A stretch of 64,000 nucleotides of DNA, from NCBI GenBank assembly GCA_958295665.1, contig OY282559.1:258546245-258610244 (forward strand). Direction: 5' to 3'. Below are positions 56,285 through 64,000 of this stretch, piece by piece (the stretch's first letter is position 1; each line of letters begins with the position of its first letter). A model generated the notes under the pieces. The model ran no database searches, was not told the DNA's origin, and saw only the letters and a list, made by a program, of their open reading frames with translations. Source of the DNA: Tipula vernalis. Taxonomy: Eukaryota; Arthropoda; Insecta; Diptera; Tipulidae. Made by a program: the position numbers and the translations under genes.

Positions 56285-58337
56285 ATGGATACATTTTCAT
56301 TTCCAAAGTGTTGTAAACCATATCGCGACTCAAAGTGTTCGAGTAAACTAAAACCAGTTACGGATTATGTTAAGCAATTTATGCCACAATCAATTGAGAA
56401 TCAAGATAAATTGTATCTCTGTTCAACGTGCTATATCAATATTACCTGCAAACGACGAAAAATAGTACCAAAAATGTCCAGAAACATCACCTATAACACC
56501 GCAATTAGCCGATAACGATGATACTCGTAGTAGTGATAGTGAGTCGTGTTATTTAAAAAATCTATATGTTTTGGAAAAAATAAATGAGGTGTTACCCGTT
56601 GTTGGGAAGTCTCCTATATATCCGAGTACATTAGAAGCCAGGCCAAAACATCAGCAGCAAAAATTAATCGAGTTAATTTCAATGACAGGATCAACATCTT
56701 TGGTTTCGGGAATCGTGCCGCTTTTTAATCAGTCAACCGAAGACCAAAGGAAGATTGAATTGTATGATGAATTGATTGGTGATCTAAAAACCAAATTCAA
56801 AGAACTAGAGAAAACCAGTGATAACATTCAGCTACCTACTATATTGCCAAAATCATTAACCATTCAAGAAATTCAGGGCGAGTTCAACGCAACGCAACAT
56901 ATGGTGCGAACAGCTAAAGATCTACGGGACAAGAGCGGTCCACTAAGTCGTCCAGCAGCTAAAGTAGGAAAGCGAATAAGTGATGAGCTGAAGCAAGCAG
57001 TATTATCTTATTATACTGATGATAATGTTAGTCGGATAATGCCAGGTAAAAACGATTGTTTAACTATCGATAAAGCTAAAGTTCAAAAGCGGCTGATGAT
57101 GTGTACACTGAAAGAGTGCTACGAGGGATATAAGCCGTTGCACCAGCGCGACGAGTCAAAAAAAAGTTGGATTTTCCAAATTTTCACTACTTCGTCCTAA
57201 ATACTGTGTACAGCCAGGTAGTAGTGGAACGCATACAGTCTGCGTGTGTACCATACATCAAAATGTAAAATTAATTATTTATGGCACAAAAATGGAAACT
57301 ATTACCAACGGAAAGATAGCACACTACCGGGATTGTTTTTCATCTATATTATGTGCTGAGCCTACACCAACATTTTACCTTCTAGAATACGAAAGCTGCC
57401 CAGGACTAGATAACTTTAAAGAATATTTGAAAAATGCATATCTGGAACATGGCTGCGAGGATGATGAGTCAACTTTTAGTCAGTGGGTTTCTACCGACAG
57501 ATGTAATTTGGAAACTTTCTCACAACCGTTACATGTATTTCTGGATTATTTCATAAATAAGATGAAGAATCTGTTGCCTCATTGCTTCATTTCACTACAG
57601 CAGTCCAGCTTCTTAAAAAATAAAAAACTGGCGCTGAAGCCTACGGAGGTGATAGTTTTATGTGATTTTGCAGAAAATTATGCATTTATAATGCAAAATG
57701 CCGCACAAGGATTTCATTGGAATAATAAACAAGCGACTATTCATCCATTTGTAATTTACCAAAATTTAGAAGGCAAATTACATGACCACACGTTCGTTAT
57801 AATATCGGATTGTCTTCACCACGATACTGTAGCGGTTCACTTATTCATTGAAAAATTGATGCACTTCTTGAAAACTAAAATATCCAGTTTATCTTAAATT
57901 TATTATATTACCGATGGTGCAGTCACGCATTATAAAAATAAGAAAAATTTTAAGAACATCATAAAACACAAAGACGATTTTGGAGTTGACTGTGAATGGC
58001 ATTTTCATGCAACAGCTCATGGAAAAGGTCTATGTGATGGAGTAGGGGGTACCAGAATGGCATCCAGAGCTAGTCTCACAATGGAATACGGCAGTACAAT
58101 AACCAATACAGATGAATTATTTAAATGGGCTAAAACGTTGAAGACAGATATCAATTTTGGATTTTGTTCAGACGGAGAACATAAATCCAAGCATAATTAT
58201 CAAACTTGCAACTAGGTTTAAAAATTTAAAAACAGTAAAAGGAACTCACGGTTTTCACGCAGTCATTCGAACAGATGGCTTTTTGAATTGTAAAAAATAT
58301 TATAATTCTGACGATTATCTTAAATTTAAATTGTGAT
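56285..58337 (+). pseudogene. Decayed gene of a TE-like protein family (zinc cluster plus possible RNase H-like core)
   Basis: Four frames in order make one protein of roughly 680 residues. It starts with a Cys cluster (FPKCCKP...YLCSTCYINITC). After a shift near 56475 it continues ITPQLADNDDTRSSDSES, a helical region and FNATQHMVRTAKDL with VSRIMPGKND. After a shift near 57160 comes FSLLRPKYC and THTVCVCTIHQNVKL, then VIVLCDFAENYAFIMQNAAQ, GFHWNNKQATIHPFVIY and VIISDCLHHDTVAVH. A TAA at 57895 interrupts, then YYITDGAVTHYKNKKNFKN and HATAHGKGLCDGVGGT. Past another shift it ends GTHGFHAVIRTDG. I recall this block order from predicted proteins that are multicopy in insects and cnidarians. Its DFAEN, TDGA and HGKGxCDG motifs suggest a DDE/RNase H-like transposase, but I cannot name the superfamily. 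No TIRs found. Confidence 0.7.
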
Positions 58338-59364
58338 TTTTAATTTGAATAAGATCTAATTTTAAACAATAAAGTAAAATTATCTTTGGGGTGGGGAAAT
58401 TTGAATAATAAATACTAGTAATTTAACTGAACTGTTGTTTTTGTAAACAATTCCAAAACACTGAGAAATATCTATTCAAATATAGTTTTTCCATATAAAA
58501 ATGAAATACTGCTCTTACTAAAACGTATTTTGCAAGAATACAAAAAATAACGGAGTTCCAGTTTTTTGATATGTTGTAAAATATTATTTGTCGAATTCTT
58601 TAAAATAAAAAAAAATAAAAAAAAAATGTCTTTTTGAGAAAATTGAAAAAGAACATTTTGGCGGGAAATTTAATGAAGAAGAAATTAAACAAAATACTAT
58701 TTTTATATTTTTTTATTAATCACTATTAACTTACCTTTAAAATAAGCCCAAAATTATAATTATCGGATAATTAGTTTTCTTTTTATTGCCATAAATACAA
58801 CATCATGATTATCATTTTTCTCAAAATTTGACACCCTGTATCTTCAACAACAACAACAAAAAACATAGGGCACAGATTGGTTTTAGCTGACTCACTTGAC
58901 AGGCGACGGTGGCAAATTTTGGAAAAGGAACATTTAATGTTTTTTTAATTAAATAAACAGCGATTTTTAGTTATTAATATTTCCACACCAAGAAATAAAT
59001 GGCGCCACTTTGACTGAGACAGCTAAAACCAATGCTAGCCAAACATAGTATTTCAAAATTTTTGTTTTAATCAAAGCTACACATTCAAGACATAAAAACC
59101 ATAAAATTAAAACATGACTTATGGCTCCATATAGTGAATTTGTTATTTCACGTATTTTTCACCAGGTACAAATAATTTTGGTTAGGAATGTACGTTACAT
59201 AGAGCTGGCCTGTGAAAAATTAAATTAAAATAAGGGACAAAGAAACACTCAAAAATAATTGATTTTCATAGAGTTTGTGTGCAAAAACGGAAAAATTAAA
59301 AGTTAAACCAAGTTAAATATTTTTTTCTAAAATCGCTAGAAAACCACTCAATGTCTTACTCATT
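58338..59364. other. No gene recognised
   Basis: AT-rich sequence following the TE-like gene. It may include that element's 3' end, but no terminus could be found. Confidence 0.45.
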
Positions 59365-59366
59365 TA

Positions 59367-59888
59367 CAGTACGTGGCCAAATTAATATGAACTTTTTAAA
59401 AATTAAGTATTCGGTGGAAATTTTTTAAAGAAACCACGTTTTTGTTACCTTAATTCATATCGCATTTTGTTACCTTAATAATTTAATCACATATCGTTTT
59501 GTAATGACAGACATGTCTGGTTTTCTTCCCATGATGACTGTGGTTCAATAAATGAAAAATTAGATATGTAAACATATTTTAAATAATTAAATATTACTTA
59601 CACTTGAAAGTATAATAACTACACTTCTAAAAAATAATAATTTGAATATTTTTTAAGGTGTACATGAGGTTTAAACACAATATATCACAATCGATTACAA
59701 AATTGAAATGGAACAAAAACGAAAAAAATTAATATCGACAAAACCCGTAATAACGGGAAAATGTTTTTCTGTGCAAAACAAAGGGATATAAATATGTAAC
59801 AAAAGTCTCCTGTGGTTTGAAAAAAAATGTACAGTAGTTAAATAAATATTTTAAAAAATATAAAGTATATTAATTTGGCCATGTACTG
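59367..59888. mobile_element. Tc1/mariner-type MITE (522 bp, TA target)
   Basis: CAGTACGTGGCCAAATTAAT on the left and its near mirror ATTAATTTGGCCATGTACTG on the right (one mismatch over the 20 bp), each next to TA. Interior has no transposase. Confidence 0.9.
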
Positions 59889-59890
59889 TA

Positions 59891-62603
59891 GAAGCACAGA
59901 TTCTCAATTTTCCCTATTTTCCAGCAATAATCAAAAGAAAATAAGGGAAATTAAATTTGCTCTACAAAACCATAACAATATGTATAAAAAAGAGAAAATT
60001 TATAAAAATTCAATTTATTAACGTCACCATTTATCGAAATCTAAAACCAATGGTAAGAAAAAAGACAATAAGTCTTCGCTCAACAATCGAAATTAAAATA
60101 AATCAAAAGATCCAAACAGAAAAAAAATTAAATCAATACAATGAGCGCGAAGAAAACAAAAAATCAAAACAATCTAGCATGCTTCACAAATTCAAAATAA
60201 CAATAGAAAGATATTCGAATTCAAATTTGAATGGTGGCAATGAAAGAGATGATTATTGTATTGTTTATAAATTTCAAGTAATGAGTTTATGACGTACATA
60301 CATACATATATATTACATAAACAACAATTTTTTAAAGTTTGGAAATAACTTATTTTCCAAGGCTATTTAAACTAAGAAATAAACATTTTCATGACTCAAT
60401 TTTTCAATCAAATAAAATTACTCCCTACCTTATTATCGAAAACAAAATATCGCAACAAGAACATCGCAGTAAAAATATACCAAACAAAATAAATGGTTGA
60501 CAAAGAATTTGAAAGTGCTTTCTTCGCAGGGAAATTAAATCGCAAGGATTACAATAGCAAAAAATATGGTGCGTACAGACGTATCGCAAGCCAAAAATAT
60601 TGCATATGTAAGATGTAAATTTTTTGATAATTTTTGACGTTAGGATATGTATAATCAATTGCTTCGTCAACCTTGCAGACACAGAGCAAAGAGTTTATTC
60701 GCCCTTAAAAAAGAACGGGGGAGTTCACGCTCAACTCGCAAAAGTATTTTGTGAAAACCTTTATGTAAAAGTATCTATTGAATCATTTCAAGCCTCTTCG
60801 TAGAGCCTGAGAAACCAATTAAGATAGACGGCTGTCGTTTCCTCCCCTTATAATTTATTTGCTGAGAAAGAAAAATACAAACAACTAAATTTCAGTATAG
60901 CCATGTCTCGAGCTCGAGCAAAGTACAATTCTGTTAAGTTAATCATCTAAACTTGCCCTGTACGCTTTAAAATACAGTACACCAGTACTCATATACGGCA
61001 ATCTTGTTGAAGAATCCCTATTTAAACTTTTGTGAATAATTACGGCAAACCTGTTAAACAAAGCAAAGCGGCATCGCTGATTTGATCGCTAGTGATAGAC
61101 GCTATTGTGACTGTAAAATCCTAGCAGCTGGAAAGACGGTAGCATGTCTTCCTGCGGCATCTTCCTTGCGTACATCTTTAAAGAATGTCATTTGAATCTG
61201 CATAACACTTTTGTAGTTTTCTTTCCTATACTACCCGCATAGCCAAACTCAGCCACAGTATGAGCAATACTAAACATAGCATACCGATTTAACAGATATT
61301 TCACAGCTCGCTAAGATGTACATATAATATGTAATCCATAAAGTATGCGTGAAATTATGTTTGTTCCTAATGTATTCCCATTTCACTTTTTTGAATCGCT
61401 TACACTACACATGCATAACTTTTTTGTTTTTCTTGTGCAAGTTCGGTGCATTTTGTGTTCGTTTTTCTCGTATGTATATAATTTGCAATTTCATTCGTAC
61501 CGGATTTTCCGTTCCTTATTTTACATGAAATTTTTAGCTTACTCAGCTAAAGATGTTTTCACATCAAAAACCACTTTTGTAAATATGACAAGTTTTTTAA
61601 GGCATTTTTAATTCGTTATGTACCTTAGAGGAAGGGGGCTGCCGCCGCTTTACCAAAATTTATACAATTCTTCCCGTTGTATCCTAATTACAAATCAAAT
61701 GTGGTGAAACATTTGTAGGCGATATTTTTTCAAGTGAGAATTATTGTGACGATGGTAATATGAATGGTCCAATTAACTTAACGCCAATTACACCAGCCAA
61801 TTGATTTACACTGAATCGGTGCTGAAATGATGTTTGTTTTTCGAATGAGGATTTTCAGCAGACCACTTGTATAGATTGTGAAAGTTTGTTAGCCATCTCT
61901 TATGAATTGAGATTCCATATAGAATACGTTTCACAAAGCTATCATTGTCCAAATTCCTTTCCATCAACCAATTACAAAACTCCAATCTTTTATTGTTTTC
62001 TATCGGAATAGTTCTTGAACGGTTGTTATATGGTTTGGACGAAGGTTCTCTTTGTGCAATGAGACGTTCAATTGTAAAGCGAGCCTCCTTATGCTAATAG
62101 AAGGATTTGCTGTTACATTATTACGAATTATTCTTCGTCGACATCCAAATGATTTGGTGAGACTGTATGGGGCTCCGCTCGGGTAATTGATATTGTTACG
62201 AAACTAATCACTGAATCTACACCCGCATGCATTTGATCTTGTTATTTGCAACAACCGTTGTTATTTATCTATGTATAAATAATATTTTATTGTAAGCATA
62301 CTAGATGATCAAAATTTAAACTATTTTGATTGGTTTTCTTGTTTGTGTTGGTGAGCTGCAATTTGTCCACCACAAATTTTTTTGTTGAAATCGAAGCAAT
62401 AAAATTATTACCCCTCCCACAAAGATTGTAGCCAAAGAGGTAAGAAATGAGGAAGTGTTGCGTAGCAATGCATGCAGGTGTAGACTTTAGAATGAAAATT
62501 TTTAAATTTGTTTTTCAACATTTAAACATAGGAGTTGATAATCATCGCCTACTGTTTTACTGATCAAAAAAAAAAGTTGTTACAATATTAACACCAACAT
62601 TTC
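59891..62603. other. Long stretch with no gene recognised
   Basis: About 2.7 kb. ORFs at 59957-60292 and 61345-61611 look like chance open frames in AT-rich DNA (K/N- and F-rich). Slightly higher GC around 60700-62200 than before, but no motif I can name. Confidence 0.45.
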
Positions 62604-62968
62604 TAATGTCGTCTTCGATTCACCAAATAAAATCAATCTGTGACGCAATCGATTGATTTTTCTGCTGTCAAGTTATTCGATTCGCCCAATAAATTCAATC
62701 GGTCGAGCAAAATTTTTGCTCGGTTATAAATCTCGATTTTTGTCAGATTTACCCATCATTAACTAATACCAACAACAAATACTATCATTTTGCTGTCATT
62801 TTCACTAGAATTGTCATTTTGTTGCTATGCTTACTCAAATATTATGTTCAATAATATTTTTCAAGAAGTCAAAAATACACACACACTTAAACGGCAATTT
62901 GATTTTCTTGTTCGATTCACGAATTGATTTTTGAAAGAGGTGGTAAAATCGAATCGAAAATGACATTA
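62604..62968. repeat. Candidate MITE with TAATGTCRTYTTCGATTC ends
   Basis: AATGTCGTCTTCGATTC at 62605 and GAATCGAAAATGACATT at 62951 are inverted with two mismatches. The interior is rich in ATCGATT/AATCGAT words in both orientations. No definite target duplication. Confidence 0.5.
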
Positions 62969-63247
62969 ATTAGATTGAGAATGAATGGTATACGTAAAAA
63001 ACTGTGGCACGTATGTACAAATAATGTATTGGGTGAATGTATGGGATCTTGGCGAATTAAAATTAAATAAGAAAATTATAACAGATTTTTTTGATAAAAA
63101 CTCAATTTTATAAAAAAAAATTTTTTTAGTAATTTAAAGCATCATAGCTCTCAAACGGATGCAGGTGCATAACCACTTAAATCTTAATAATAGCCTATGC
63201 AATTACCAGTCAAACAACACTAAGTTGGTTCTTCTCCGATAAATATT

Positions 63248-64000
63248 TTGGAAGTTACATTGCATAGATTGCATGGTGCTAAATATTATCTAGATTTTGA
63301 TAGAGCCCACAAGGAATTTAAGTGCCTAAACTGGTTCCTTTACAACAACTATGTAGTGCGAATTGAAGAACACTTAACATCTAATCCTAAGCAGTTCAGG
63401 AATTTCTTTAACAGCAAAAAAAAAGTGACTGACTTTCCGTCTTCTATGTCGTACCAGAGCTCCTTCGCTAGTCAGCCCTTGGATATCTGTAGTTTGCCAA
63501 TTTTTTTGCGTCGGTTTATAAACCTGTTCTGTCGTCCGCTATCGTATCTCCAGCTTTGCCCACCTTCGATCAATTTAATATTTTGAAGTTTACTGAGGAA
63601 GAAGTACGGGATTGCTAGCTCCAGCTCGAGGTTGGAAAGGGGGCGGGTTATGATGGCTTCCCGCCGATTCTGTTTAGGTGTTGTGCTGAGAGTTTGACCC
63701 TTCCAATTACCTTCATATTTAATGAAAGCCTTCGTCGCGGTTTTTTCCTCGATCCCTGGAAAATTTCTTGCATTTATCCAATCTTGAAGGCGGGTAGAAG
63801 AAGTAATTATCGTGGGATCGCCATTCTTTCTGTCTTACCCAAGTTGTTTGAGTCTATGGTTCATAGAATCTTGTTATTCCACACTAAAAACTTGATTTCT
63901 CCTATACAACATGGATTATATCCCGGTAGGTCTACAGTAACTAACTTGATTTCGTTTTGTGACGACTTATTTGATAGTTTAAATTCCAGACATCAGCTTG
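63248..64000 (+). pseudogene. Jockey/I-like non-LTR reverse transcriptase, runs off the window
   Basis: The first frame (to about 63530) is the endonuclease-RT linker, with the pattern NPKQFRNFFNSKKKVTDFPSS. After a frameshift near 63500-63540 the RT frame reads IVSPALPTFDQFNILKF, EEEVRDC, a TAG at 63616-63618, then KGAGYDGFPPILFRCCAESL, DPWKISCIYPILKAG, RRSNYRGIAILSVLPKLFES and ISPIQHGLYPGRST. These are RT motifs 0-2a in the right order. The catalytic D of motif A should lie just past the window end. One stop and one frameshift already disable it. Confidence 0.9.

Noticed and set aside
56056..58904. Direct repeat ACTTGACAGGCG on both sides of the TE-like gene as a target duplication
   Set aside because: Twelve matching bases near 56057 and 58892, but no terminal inverted repeats or poly(A) adjoin them and the spacing from the coding part is large; chance is not excluded.
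59957..60292. 111-residue ORF as a hypothetical protein
   Set aside because: Composition is dominated by K, N and I as expected from AT-rich sequence; no motif or context.

Overview
This window looks like a transposon-dense stretch of an insect nuclear genome. It is very AT-rich, has spliceosomal introns and a tRNA-derived SINE, and carries many arthropod-type mobile element families. The tacatatgtatgtatata-like microsatellites and the mix of elements would suit a fly, but the species or order cannot be fixed from the sequence alone. I found no host gene that I can defend. Nearly every recognisable protein segment belongs to a mobile element, and all but one copy are broken.

Layout. 1-2696: end of a satellite array (179-bp monomers in a 537-bp three-monomer higher-order repeat). 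2841-3355: first of three copies of a dispersed repeat rich in GACA. 5151-11803: a complete, apparently intact Ty3/gypsy retrotransposon of the CsRn1 type. It has identical 624-bp LTRs, a tRNA-Trp primer site, a Gag with a CHCC finger, and a textbook -1 frameshift site into Pol. 14.9-18.5 kb: graveyard of Tc1/mariner and Jockey-like fragments. 18.8-23.4 kb: foldback repeats. 25.1-29.1 kb: an intron-containing Tc1/mariner-superfamily transposase gene (DD82E spacing, Sailor-like) split by a 2.4-kb foldback element whose arms are tandem arrays. 29.5-33.7 kb: MITE cluster with a 5'-truncated Jockey-like insertion. 33.9-34.8 kb: gypsy integrase remnant. 35.5-39.9 kb: internally deleted gypsy element with a SAP domain in Gag and a hAT MITE inside. 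39.97-41.8 kb: PIF/Harbinger element. 46 kb: tRNA-derived SINE. 47.7-48.9 kb: PIF-type and piggyBac-like MITEs. 49.3-54.1 kb: a Copia element on the minus strand nested in a 305-bp PIF-type MITE. 54.4-56.0 kb: Jockey-clade ORF1. 56.3-58.3 kb: decayed gene of a TE-like family I cannot name with certainty. 59.4 and 62.6 kb: MITEs. 63.2-64.0 kb: non-LTR reverse transcriptase remnant running off the end.

The strongest structural results come from target-site duplications and reading frames that heal when an insertion is removed. These are the foldback element inside the Sailor-like transposase (9-bp TSD, frame restored), the Copia element inside a MITE (5-bp TSD, inverted repeat restored), the hAT MITE inside the deleted gypsy (8-bp TSD), the SINE (14-bp TSD) and the Jockey 3' fragment (11-bp TSD). 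Long stretches between these (about 3.4-4.9, 11.9-13.2, 41.8-46.0 and 59.9-62.6 kb) show nothing I can identify.
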